Origin: Tetracentron sinense
Lineage: Eukaryota; Streptophyta; Magnoliopsida; Trochodendrales; Trochodendraceae
Length of the DNA stretch: 64,000 nt
Direction of reading: 5' to 3'
Assembly (NCBI GenBank): GCA_015143295.1
Contig: CM026567.1
Coordinates: 9,752,416-9,816,415 of the forward strand
Position 1 is the first letter of the stretch; each line of letters opens with the position of its first letter. The position numbers were made by a program, and so were the translations under genes. Below are positions 22,465 through 32,143 of the stretch, piece by piece. Below the pieces are notes generated by a model, which saw only the letters and a list, made by a program, of their open reading frames with translations, did no database searches and was not told where the DNA came from.

Positions 22465-24181
22465 ATATGTCTGGATTTCCCATTGTATACTTTGTATATG
22501 CCTTTGATAGTGTTGCTTCACTATCACAATGCAAACAAATTGGAGGTATTGGCTTAGGCCACATTGGTATTTCTACCAATAAATTTCTCAACCAATCTCC
22601 TTCTTTGCCCCCATCTGCCAATGCAATAAACTCTGACTCCATAGTAGAATAAGTTATGCATGTCTGATTCTTGGAACTCCAAGAGATAGCAGCACCTCCA
22701 AGATTAATATCCATCCACTCGTGGACTTGGATTCTTCTGAATCCATTATCCAACTAGCATCATTGTATCCTTCCAATACAGTAGGACCCACTATAAATAA
22801 AAACCTAACATCATAGTTCCTTTTAAATATCTTACAATTCTTGAAATAACAATCCAATATAAATTACTAGGGTTACTAGTATACCTGCTTAATCTTCCTA
22901 CAACATATGCAATATCCGGCCTAGTACAATGCATTGCATACATCAAACTCCCTATTACTTTAGCATACTCCAATTGTGCTACTGCTCTTTCTTTATTATG
23001 TCACAATTTGATGCTAGAGTCAAAAGGAGTTGATACACTTATATTCTCAAAATGGTTAATTTTTTTAAGAATCTTTTCTAGATAATGTGATTGTGTTAAG
23101 ACTATACCATTGTCATTTCTTATTAATTTAATATCTAAAAAATCACATCAGCATCACCCAAGTCTTTCATGTTGAAGTTACAAGATAAGAATGTTTTAGC
23201 ATTAGTAACACAATCCATGTCAGCTCCAAAGATAAGTAAATCATCTACATAAAGGCATATAGTTATTCCTTTATTTCCAGAAAATTTACTGTAAACACAT
23301 TTATCTTATTCATGTATTTTAAACTCATTTGATAATATTACTTTATCAAAATTTTCATGCCATTGTTTTGACGCTTGTTTTAAACCGTATAATGATTTAA
23401 TTAATTTACATACTTTATCTTCTTGTCCAGACATTACAAATCCTTCAAGTTGTTCCATGTAGATTTCTTCATCTAATTCTCCATTTAGAAATGTCGTTTT
23501 AACATCCATTTTGTGTATTTTCAAATGGTGTATAGAAGCCAATGCAATTAGGGTTCTTATAGTGGCCATTCTAGCCACAGGTGCATAAGTATCGAAAAAA
23601 TCGTTACCTTCCTTTTGTCTGAATCCTTTGGCTACTAACCTAGCCTTAAACTTTTCTATAGTTCCATCTACTATTAATTTTCTCTTAATAATCCATTTAC
23701 AACCTATGGTTTTAGAATCGAGTGATAAATCTACTAATTTCCAAGTTTTATTTTCCATAATATAGTCTATTTCATCTTTAATGGATTCTTTCCAAAAAAC
23801 CGAATCTTGATATTTTATGGCTCTTAGAAAGGTAGTTGGATCACTTTCGATTTTAAGAATCATCAAGGTTTCACTTTTACATTTAGTCCTACTACCTTCT
23901 ACTAAGTACAAGTAGAAATCTGATCCAAAGTTATAATTTGGATCTTTCCTAGGTCTCTTACTTTTTTTAGGTTCAATATTTTCTTCTTGATTTTTTAAAG
24001 AGAGATTACATTTTCATTTTCATTATTCCTAGGAATAGGACTATGTTAGTCTTTATTTTGGTTCAGTCTTGAAATTTATTTTCAAAAAATTATGCATCCT
24101 TTGATTCTACAACTAGAAACATGTTAGTTTTGCTATATTTTGATACCCTAAAAATATGCATTTAATACTTTTATTACCTAG
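22465..24181 (-). pseudogene. Ty1/copia pol fragment: RT and RNase H
   Basis: Minus-strand copia reverse transcriptase (RVT_2): KWIIKRKL, FDTYAPVARMATIRTL, KMDVKTTFLNGELDEEIYM, SLYGLKQASKQWHE, then the catalytic box YVDD near 23245. RNase H follows with [18 protein letters not shown] and the motif HCDSEA. An in-frame TAA lies near 23303 and further breaks lie between 23240 and 22755. RNase H is cut at 22464 by the family B LTR. The upstream edge is the CCTAG duplication of the gag-only element; the copia frame resumes at 31915. Confidence 0.92.
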
Positions 24182-25059
24182 TGTAAACACCCCAATTTTG
24201 CACCCCCTTAATCACCTTGCACACCTCTAAAAACCCTTTAAAAAATTCATTTTTAAAACCATCTTTCCATGTGCTTCGATTTCCAAGAAATGCCCCACAG
24301 GTAAAAATTGACCAAAATACCCCTCGGGTGAAAAATTACCAAAATACCCTTGAAAAAATGTTAAAAAATTGTCATTAGGTTCAAAATGATTTTACAAATT
24401 TTTTGATGAATTTTGGCTATTTTTGGGATTAAATCGGATTTTAAAATGGGAAAATGACCCTAATTACCCCTAGGTAAACCCTAGTTGACCCTAGTTACCC
24501 CTAGGTAAACCCTAGTGACCTCTAGTTAAACCTTACCTAAACCCTAGGTCAAGCCTTACCCACCTAGTCGAACTTTTGTCCAAAAACCTCGCTTTAAACC
24601 CTGTTTCAAATCCCATCAACTACCCATCTGGAACTACGTGTGGCTTGATTCCACTGACTGTGGATACGTAGGCAACCCTGATCGGGTTCAGCTCACCTAG
24701 GATAGAACCCCTATCCTATCCCAGCTTACATTAACATGTACATTACTGTTTGTATAATATTTGTCAAACATATAGATGAAATACAAGCTTCTCTTATGGT
24801 TTCCCCCACTTTAATTTAGACCTAGGGAGTAGGTAACCATCTCCGGATGGGAGTTTAGGGGTGCCTAACACCTTCCCTTGACTCAAATGAATCCTTACCC
24901 TGAACTATTTCCAGACCAAAGCCTTATCCAATCTTTTAAGGGACCTATTTTCCCTTACAATTTAAATAGGTGGCGACTCTCTCTTTTCAACATTTTTAGC
25001 ACTATTCCTCATCGGGTTCAATCCTGATCGGGAGTGGGGGTTAAAATCACGGGTCTACA
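24182..25059 (+). repeat. 5' LTR of gag-only element (878 bp)
   Basis: Starts TGTAAACACCCCAATTTTGC and ends GGGTCTACA. It contains repeated CCCTAGGTAAACCCTAG-like words near 24470-24550, a folded module (24634-24688) and another small hairpin CCATC-tccg-GATGG near 24840. The 3' copy is 31034-31914. Confidence 0.95.
24634..24688 (+). other. Folded module: CTACG/CGTAG and AACCC/GGGTT hairpins
   Basis: CTACG pairs with CGTAG around an inner CCAC-tgact-GTGG hairpin, followed at once by AACCC-tgatc-GGGTT. An internal copy at 28696-28752 keeps the first structure but has AACCTA-aaaa-TAGGTT as the second. The motif GGATACGTAGGCA between them is common in plant Tat-type elements as I recall. Confidence 0.65.
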
Positions 25060-25080
25060 GCTTGGCGACTCTGCTGGGGA
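25060..25080 (+). other. Primer binding site, Ogre/Tat type
   Basis: TTGGCGACTCTGCTGGGGA follows the LTR after two bases. It resembles the tRNA-Arg-complementary site described for Ogre-like elements. The tRNA identity is from memory of that family. Confidence 0.75.
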
Positions 25081-26312
25081 CTCTGGTTTCGCAGACCAGT
25101 ATTCGAGCCAAAACCTAAGTCTGAAAGGGAAACCACATCAGAAACTTTTACTTTCATCTATATGCTGCTAATTTTGTACATATTCTTACTTTACTATCAT
25201 TCATCGAATCTCGGACATTTGTTTGCCAACTTAGCAACATGCCTAGGATTCTATTTTTTATTCATTGCTTAATTTTTTGATACATATACATTCATATTCA
25301 TTGCATACCAGAATAAGGACCCTGTCACCTATCTAGTTGGATCTGGTAAGTTTACAATCGAGGGATGGTTATCCCCGATGCTAGAGCCCAAAGATCTGTG
25401 GAAAGTACTGGTTGTAGACCGAGAGATGGTTATCTCCGGTAAACGCGACTGGTCTTTCCCACTTGCACCAATCGTCCCTTTTCAGGTATGTTCTATACCG
25501 GGGAGTCGCATATACGGTCAAGTGCTCATCAACCTTTTAGACAAAAACCTTGCATACACCAGCATAAGCATATAGACTATAGGTCTTTGTTTGGGCATAA
25601 ACCAAGAACACCCGTCAGGAGGGACTACCTTATCCCTATTCTGTTACTGGTTTAAGCCACTCCTACATCATTTGTTCAGGTATAGGGACAATCTTATCCC
25701 TATACTTAACCATTTTCGGAGCTTGTGTGAGCCTTGATTGCTAGATATGTCTAACCCTATTCTTTTCTAAATCAACAAGATGTTGTGAGGGTTAAAACCC
25801 TGGACTCTAAACGAATCACATGATTCATTTTGATCTCAACCCAATGAGCTCTGGTTCCCTGCAACCCAGATAAGTGAAATGGATCTTTATCCACTCACCC
25901 CATTGGGTCACACACCTTGAGTTGGCGCAACTTTTGTTGAGTATACTTGCTCAATTCATTCATTTAATTCATCAAAAAAAAAAAATCAGTTTTTTTGATT
26001 CAAGTCAATTCAAAAACTTCATTCAATCATTTTGCTCATCATCATATTGTTTAATTATATTAGTCTTAGGAATTTCTGCATCCATCATTTTGAGCATACT
26101 TATATTCATGACCAGACAAGGGGCAACGCCCCATGTCAAAACGTCATCCATTAGATCATATGTGTGTCGCATCACTACTTTCATCATTGTCTTAATTCAA
26201 TCTTCCTTTAGCATCTTGACCATCATCTGACCCATCTGTACATACCTCTTATTACTACCCAGTTTATAGCACCCTGAGCGGAAGCGGTACTAAACTATCT
26301 GCCCTCTTCGAG
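25081..26312 (+). other. Structured leader of gag-only element
   Basis: 1.2 kb without a supported gene. It holds several perfect or near-perfect hairpins: 25357-25379 and 25418-25440 (same GGTT loop, different complementary arms), 25620-25637, 25681-25704 (TATAGGGA/TCCCTATA) and 25874-25898 (GTGA/TCAC plus TGGAT/ATCCA). Short ORFs here (25378-25575, 25874-26230) have no recognisable domain. Confidence 0.75.
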
Positions 26313-28025
26313 ATGACTCCTGTAAGCACGAGATTAACTGATCGAGAACAGCAAGTTGTTGAAGGTGTGGAAACCGACCCTGACAGCCCAGTATCACCTC
26401 AACATGTACTGCAGCAAATCCCTGATTTAGAGGCGAGGGTACTTGGAACTGAACAAGGCATCCTAGAGCTGAAAAACATCATGCAGGATATCTTGAATGC
26501 CATGAATAGGAAGCAACCGTCCTCCTCTTCTATCCCGATCGCCGAACCACTAGCCTTGAACCGATCAAACCCATCATCTTGCAACCCACCACCTCCAAAT
26601 CCACCCTCTCACAACCTATCACCTTCAAATCCACCTTCTCACAACCCACCACCTCCAAATCTACCCCCTCATGACCCATCACATCCAAATCCACCATCTC
26701 ACAACCCACCACCTCCAAATCCACCATCTCATAACTCATCACCTTCAAACCGGCCATCTCACAATCCACTACCGTTGAACCAACCATCCTCCAACATCCC
26801 GCCACCATGCACTGACCTGTATGAGGAGGAGGAGGCAAGGATTGCCCAGAATACAGAACAGCCAGGCATATCAACCAGCTCAGCCCATACTCCAGACTTC
26901 TACAAGGACAGGATTGAAAGGTTAGAACAATTGGTGAAGAGGGCCCAGGGGTCCTACAACTTAACATCTACTGACTTCCGAGATATGTGTCTGCATCCGG
27001 GGATTCAATTGCCTCGAGACTTCAAAATGCCCGAATTTGAGAAATACAACGGAAAAGGATGCCCAGAGACACACCTGAAAGTCTACTGCGGAGAGTTGTT
27101 CCAGCTAGAGCACGGTGACAAGCTGCTGGTACAGCTATTTCAGAGAAGTTTGATGGGATCAGCCCTACAGTGGTTCACCAAGGTTGACTCAGCCAAAGTT
27201 CGCACATGGGAAGGCCTCTGTGAGGCATTTGTTGCTCAATACTCTTACAACATTGACTTGGTCCCACAGAGAGCAGATCTGGAGAGAATGACTCAGAGAG
27301 AGAATGAATCATTTATCGAATATTCTGTTCGATGGAGGGAAAATGCTGGAAAGATGAACACTCCTCTGCCCGAGGATGAGTTGGCGACCACATTCCTCCG
27401 CACACTCAAGCATCCATTCAAGACTCTACTAGCAGCCCAGCCTATTTCCAATTTCAGCACTATGGCCAAATGTGGGGCCAGGATTGAGGCTACAATGGGA
27501 GATGTGGGAGCAGTTGACATGTTCTCAGGATCCAAGGGGGCGTCATCCTCTAATCGTCCTCAACCACCGCGAAAAGATATACGGAGAAGAGAGGATGAGG
27601 TGAAAATGGTGACAGCAATGCCTGTCCATATTGCCCATTTATCCCAGCAACCCCGACAACTCGAGCAGACTCAGCGACAGCTTCCCTCGCAGCAGATGAC
27701 ATTTGAACAGAAAAAGAGAAGAGTCTTCACTCCCATGCCATATACCATGACACAACTCCTCCCTTATCTAGTGGATAAGAAATTGATCACACTGAGGGAA
27801 CCCAAGCCGCCACCAATCACGCTGCCAAGAACATACAGGGCCGACCAGCATTATGGGTATCATCAAGCCCCGGGGCATTCCACTGATATGTGTTTTGATC
27901 TGAAGCACGCAATCCAAGACCTGCTTGAAACGGGAAAGATTCAATTTGAGCCAGGGAACACCGACATCAACCAGGTCCCTCTCCCTAATCATGCAGCAGT
28001 AGGAAACCGAGGCGCACCAGCCTAA
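26313..28025 (+). CDS. Gag polyprotein of gag-only retrotransposon
   Basis: 570 residues from ATG 26313 to TAA 28023-28025, uninterrupted. Residues about 35-65 look like a coiled-coil segment. Residues about 85-170 are a Pro/Asn/Ser/His repeat (10-residue units). A retrotransposon gag (capsid) domain covers about 230-375, from FKMPEFEKYNGKGCPETHLK through LMGSALQWFTKV to LATTFLRTLKHPF. Residues 510-535 have a zinc-knuckle-like block, YGYHQAPGHSTDMCFDLK; in Tat/Ogre relatives the first position is usually cysteine, so one ligand is missing. It should assemble the particle around element RNA. The open frame suggests recent insertion or selection for supply of Gag. Confidence 0.92.
   Translation: MTPVSTRLTDREQQVVEGVETDPDSPVSPQHVLQQIPDLEARVLGTEQGILELKNIMQDILNAMNRKQPSSSSIPIAEPLALNRSNPSSCNPPPPNPPSHNLSPSNPPSHNPPPPNLPPHDPSHPNPPSHNPPPPNPPSHNSSPSNRPSHNPLPLNQPSSNIPPPCTDLYEEEEARIAQNTEQPGISTSSAHTPDFYKDRIERLEQLVKRAQGSYNLTSTDFRDMCLHPGIQLPRDFKMPEFEKYNGKGCPETHLKVYCGELFQLEHGDKLLVQLFQRSLMGSALQWFTKVDSAKVRTWEGLCEAFVAQYSYNIDLVPQRADLERMTQRENESFIEYSVRWRENAGKMNTPLPEDELATTFLRTLKHPFKTLLAAQPISNFSTMAKCGARIEATMGDVGAVDMFSGSKGASSSNRPQPPRKDIRRREDEVKMVTAMPVHIAHLSQQPRQLEQTQRQLPSQQMTFEQKKRRVFTPMPYTMTQLLPYLVDKKLITLREPKPPPITLPRTYRADQHYGYHQAPGHSTDMCFDLKHAIQDLLETGKIQFEPGNTDINQVPLPNHAAVGNRGAPA
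26580..26790 (+). repeat. 30-bp in-frame repeat coding Pro-rich decapeptides
   Basis: About seven imperfect 30-bp units (CCACCTCCAAATCCACC and variants) encode PPSHNPPPPN-like decapeptides within Gag. Their length keeps the frame. The opposite-strand ORF over the same bases is a shadow. Confidence 0.9.
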
Positions 28026-29117
28026 GCAAATCTATAGCCAACTTTGAGCAGTCTCACCAGTTTTTTTTGTCTTTTTAGTTTATTCCATAATTTCACTTTT
28101 TGCAAATGGCCATAATGGCCCAAATCGAAGTCTTCCCTGTCAGTTAACATATTAGCCAGTGGCCACTTGTCTTTATTTTCTGCATTTGAGTCTGTACATC
28201 CTTTTATAGTCTAATGAAATTCTCCACTTTTGTTAAATCTGTCTTGCTTACTACTCCGAGATGCCTATTTTTGGGAACTAAACTAGATTCTAAGCTTACA
28301 AAGGACAATTGATCATCAGGTGAGTAGTCTAAAAACTCACGACCTTCTTATGAACTAGAAAGGTACTCTGCTCCCCAAAGATTTCAAGGCGAGCTACCAA
28401 TCCATCAAAAGACGAGAAGCAAAGGAGCGACGAAGACCTCCTCGAGCTATCAAGCATTAAACACATTTGAATGAGGATAATGTAATGACTACACATGCTC
28501 TTGACCAATCAAAGAAAGGATAGGAGGCCATCCTTGGTTAACCTTAAAATCCCTTTTCTACCTATGCAATAACATACGCTAGTTAGCCCGTCGAGCCTAA
28601 TAGCCTTTCTTTCTAAACCCATTTACTGGGGCACCCTATGAATCACAAATCAGCATAGCTGAATCCAACCAATCAAAAGCAAAGCTTGTTTTGAACTACG
28701 GCATGACCTGATTCCACTGATCGTGGATACGTAGGCAACCTAAAAATAGGTTCGGTCACATTATGGCAAATTTTCAGCTATCTCTAAACAGAGTAAAAAA
28801 AAAAAAAAGCGAAAATGGCAAATCTCCAAAATGATAAAGAGAAGCCAACTGGTTCCGTCTCTGCATGCAGCAACAAATAAACCTTTTAGGGTGTCCTACC
28901 CCAAAAAAAAAATAATAATAATAATACTTTGAGCCTCAATCGTTTCTACCCCTACTACATTTCGTCCTAGTAACTAAGCCCTCTTTGATCTTTGAAAGGT
29001 CTTGAGCATCAGTGGTCAAAAGCATTAATCTCTACCATTTTACCAGGCAATGACGGGAGAAGACAGATCAGCTTATCAGAAATCGCAGGCTTAATGAAAA
29101 GTAGAAATGGCACTAAG

Positions 29118-29392
29118 GCGCAAAAATTATGCGAGCCCAGCCCTGACATTGTTGTCAGGGACAAAAATGGGAACAAATTAGTCAATTACGCAGGCATGAG
29201 TGAAAATCGGAAACGGCCTCATTGCGCAAAAATTATGCGACCCCAAGACTTGGTCATTCCAAGGGCAAAAAAGGGATTAAGACAAATTTCAGATTTCACG
29301 GGCGTAGTATGGAATTATCAATCCTGCTAGAGCGCAAAATAACGTGAACCCAGTCCTGGTGAAACCTATTAAGGTCCAGGGGCAAAAAAGGG
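29118..29392 (+). repeat. Three-unit array: conserved flanks, different hairpin arms
   Basis: Three units share GCGCAAAA-type left flanks and GGGGCAAAAAAGGG-type right flanks, about 105-110 bp apart. Their hairpins are CCCTGAC/GTCAGGG (29141-29160), CTTGG/CCAAG (29249-29263) and CCTGG/CCAGG with an inner ACCT/AGGT (29355-29380). Confidence 0.75.
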
Positions 29393-29939
29393 AAAATCAA
29401 AGTTCAAGCTTTCAGCAACTTACAATCAAGCGCCACTAGTAGCAATCGGCTAATACAGTCAAGCACTATCTTATGCATCTGGCATCTGGCAAGGACATCC
29501 AGGAGCAGACTTACCTATCTATTTCAGAAGCTATTAAGCCAGACTTAGTCAATTCCTTTCTAAGACAAAGGAATCCTAGCTAGGCTTCCCATCAACAGGC
29601 AATATCGGACATCTTTCAAAATACTTATGTCGATTACCAGTCTGTCAAGTCATTCTGTCAACCTATCACCAAGACATCGGTCTGTCATGTCAAGTCAGTC
29701 AGTTAGAGTCATGTCCTCATGCAAGTCAGCTCAAATTTGGCTAATCCTTTCGGTGGTGCAATCGGATCTCCTGAACTTAAGACTTGTTCAAGCAAATTAT
29801 CCTACCAGATTATTTCAGTTGGACAAATCCAGGCACAACCTCAATACAGTATTGATACATCGGGCAGAGGGCAGATATCAGATAGAGGCTCAGGGTCGTG
29901 CTCCACTCTCTTAATCCTCATACCTCATTCATTTCATTT

Positions 29940-30804
29940 GCTTGCTTATGGGTATGCCATGTGGCTATCCCTTTTCATGCATTTACATTTTGCTTGCTCA
30001 TGAGCTAGCTGTGTGGCTATCTCCATTTGTACATATATCGCATTCATTTGCTTGCTTTGCAATCATTCTCAGTGAAGACGGTTGTGTAACCAATCTTCAC
30101 TAACCTTATATTTTGCTTCTCATGGGTTAGCCATGTGGCTTTCTCCATTCATACATCTTGCTTGTAAAATAGAGCAACCACGTGGTTGTCTCTATTCATC
30201 ATACACTCTGCTTGCTTATACACTTGCTCGTGGACTAGCCGTGAAGCTATCTCCACTTATACATCTGCTTGCTTACTTGTGCTGAAGTGATCATGCGATC
30301 CCTTCAAAACCTAGCTTCATTCATCTTACTGGCATCTTACCCGGTGGGGCAACTGTGCGGTTGTCAGCACCATGGCATCTTACCCGGTGGGGCAACCGCG
30401 TGGTTGTCAGCACCATGGCATCTTACCCGGTGGAGCAACCGCGCGGTTGTCAGCACCATAGCATCTTACCCGGTGGGGCAGCCGTGCGGTTGTCAGTACC
30501 ATAGCATCTTACCCGGTGGGGCAACCGCGCGGTTGTCAGCACCATAGCATAGTACCCGGTGGGGCAACCGCGCGGTTGTCTACACCATGGCATAGTACCC
30601 AGTGGGACAACCACGCTGTTGTCAGCACTAATTGCATCTTACCCATTTTTTGAAGGAGTAACTGAAACGGTTGTCTGATCGACCATCAGTTGCGGCCTCC
30701 TGTGAAGCCAGTTTTGCAACAAGCATCACCCACTTGCATCTCGTCACTTGCATCTCACCCACTTGCATCATGCACCCCGCTATTTGGTCGTGTGATCGAT
30801 TAGC
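29940..30804 (+). repeat. Array of about 15 two-part hairpins
   Basis: Many units have an outer stem, a small internal loop, an inner stem and a loop such as GTGT, ATGT or ACGT. Clear members: 30002-30023; 30072-30100 (GTGAAGA/TCTTCAC, GGTT/AACC); 30171-30193 (AGAG/CTCT, CAACC/GGTTG); 30231-30255 (TGGA/TCCA, TAGC/GCTA); 30283-30306 (TGAAG/CTTCA, GATC/GATC); the 43-bp units (GGTG/CACC, CAACC/GGTTG); 30601-30629 (AGTG/CACT, GACAAC/GTTGTC); 30779-30804 (GCTA/TAGC). Confidence 0.75.
30334..30636 (+). repeat. 43-bp tandem repeat, 7 units
   Basis: Units start near CATCTTACCCGGTGGGGC at 43-bp spacing (30336, 30379, 30422, 30465, 30508, 30551, 30594). Most contain the palindrome CAACCGCGCGGTTG or a variant, enclosed by GGTG and CACC. 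They form the densest part of the hairpin array. Confidence 0.93.
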
Positions 30805-31020
30805 AGACAGCTTTATACACCATAATCCCCTCTATCCCTAGCAAGTGCCGACTTGGCACAAACACACCCTTCCTTTGTCACCCATCAGTCATCCAGCCCT
30901 TGGTAAACAGTCTAAGTAGATTTTATCTTTTCCTCTATCTTTTCTCAGGTTTGCTTCACACACGCGTGCAAAATTGAAGCGTTATCAGCCTTTGTCGTTC
31001 ACGTGCCCGCACCCTCCGAC

Positions 31021-31033
31021 AAAGCGGGGCAAC
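31021..31033 (+). other. Polypurine tract of gag-only element
   Basis: AAAGCGGGGCAAC lies directly before the TGTAAACACC start of the 3' LTR. It is not purely purine but has the expected position and G-run. Confidence 0.75.
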
Positions 31034-31914
31034 TGTAAACACCCCAATTTTGCACCCCCTTAATCACCTTGCACACCTCTAAAAACCCTTTAAAAAATTC
31101 ATTTTTAAAACCATCTTTCCATGTGCTTCGATTTCCAAGAAATGCCCCACAGGTAAAAATTGACCAAAATACCCCTGGGGTGAAAAATTACCAAAATACC
31201 CTTGAAAAAATGTTAAAAAATTTTCATTAGGTTCAAAATGATTTTACAAATTTTTTGATGAATTTTGGCTATTTTTGGGATTAAATCGGATTTTAAAATG
31301 GGAAAATGACCCTAATTACCCCTAGGTAAACCCTAGTTGACCCTAGTTACCCCTAGGTAAACCCTAGTGACCTCTAGTTAAACCTTACCTAAACCCTAGG
31401 TCAAGCCTTACCCACCTAGTCGAACTTTTGTCCAAAAACCTCGCTTTAAACCCTGTTTCAAATCCCATCAACTACCCATCTGGAACTACGTGTGGCTTGA
31501 TTCCACTGACTGTGGATACGTAGGCAACCCTGATCGGGTTCAGCTCACCTAGGATAGAACCCCTATCCTGTCCCAGCTTACATTAACATGTACATTACTG
31601 TTTGTACAATATTTGTCAAACATATAGATGAAATACAAGCTTCTCTTATGGTTTCCCCCACTTTAATTTAGACTTAGGGAGTAGGTAACCATCTCCGGAT
31701 GGGAGTTTAGGGGTGCCTAACACCTTCCCCTGACTCAAATAAATCCTTACCCTGAACTCTATTTCCAGACCAAAGCCTTATCCAATCTTTTAAGGGACCC
31801 TATTTTCCCTTACAATTTAAATAGGTGGCGACTCTCTCTTTTCAACATTTTTAGCACTATTCCTCATCGGGTTCAATCCTGATCGGGAGTGGGGGTTAAA
31901 ATCCCGGGTCTACA
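31034..31914 (+). repeat. 3' LTR of gag-only element (881 bp)
   Basis: Nearly identical to 24182-25059, with only a few single-base and short-indel differences. It ends GGGTCTACA followed by the CCTAG duplication. It carries the folded module at 31486-31540. Confidence 0.95.
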
Positions 31915-32143
31915 CCTAGTTTGAGTCTTTTAGGGTTTGGCAATCTAACAAGGGCTCTACACCCCCATACTTTGAAATATTTTATATTAGGCTTTTTATT
32001 CTTCCAAATTTCATAAGGAGTTACTTTAATTTTCTTATGAGGTATTCTATTTACAATATGAGTGGCTGTAAGTAGGGCGTCTCCCCACCAACCATAACTT
32101 AAACCTAAATTAGTTAACATGAAGTTTACCATTTGAACTAGGG
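31915..32143 (-). pseudogene. Copia integrase fragment (C-terminal part of core)
   Basis: Minus strand: LVQMVNFMLTNLGL, then WGDALLTATHIVNRIPH and KPNIKYFKVWGCRALV, typical of the end of the copia integrase core. It is bounded by CCTAG (left) and by the family B LTR duplication TAGGG at 32139-32143. The frame continues across both joints into 24181 and 36389, so all belong to one original element. Confidence 0.92.

Larger units (their letters stand above)
28026..31033 (+). other. Non-coding 3' region of gag-only element with hairpin arrays
   Basis: 3.0 kb where an autonomous element would have pol, but no pol motif is visible in any frame. It contains the folded module copy (28696-28752), a three-unit array (29118-29392), a long array of hairpins (29940-30804) that includes a 43-bp tandem repeat, and a PPT (31021-31033). 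The 112-codon ORF at 28992-29330 runs over the first array and is not supported as a gene. Confidence 0.8.
24182..31914 (+). mobile_element. Gag-only LTR retrotransposon, Tat/Ogre-like (non-autonomous)
   Basis: LTRs 24182-25059 and 31034-31914 differ at only a few bases. Target duplication CCTAG lies at 24177-24181 and 31915-31919. The primer site resembles that reported for Ogre/Tat elements. One long open gag (570 codons) is the only coding region; no protease, RT or integrase is visible in the remaining 3 kb. It probably moves with enzymes of an autonomous relative. High LTR identity and open gag make it one of the youngest insertions here. Its non-coding parts are rich in hairpins. Confidence 0.94.

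Noticed and set aside
26530-26967. 145-codon minus-strand ORF over gag
   Set aside because: Shadow of the 30-bp in-frame proline repeat; its valine/glutamate repeat is the reverse reading.
28992-29330. 112-codon ORF as a gene
   Set aside because: No recognised domain, and it spans a repeat array in the non-coding region of the gag-only element.
30334-30636. CRISPR-like regular array
   Set aside because: Units are contiguous 43-bp tandem repeats with no unique spacers, in plant retrotransposon DNA.
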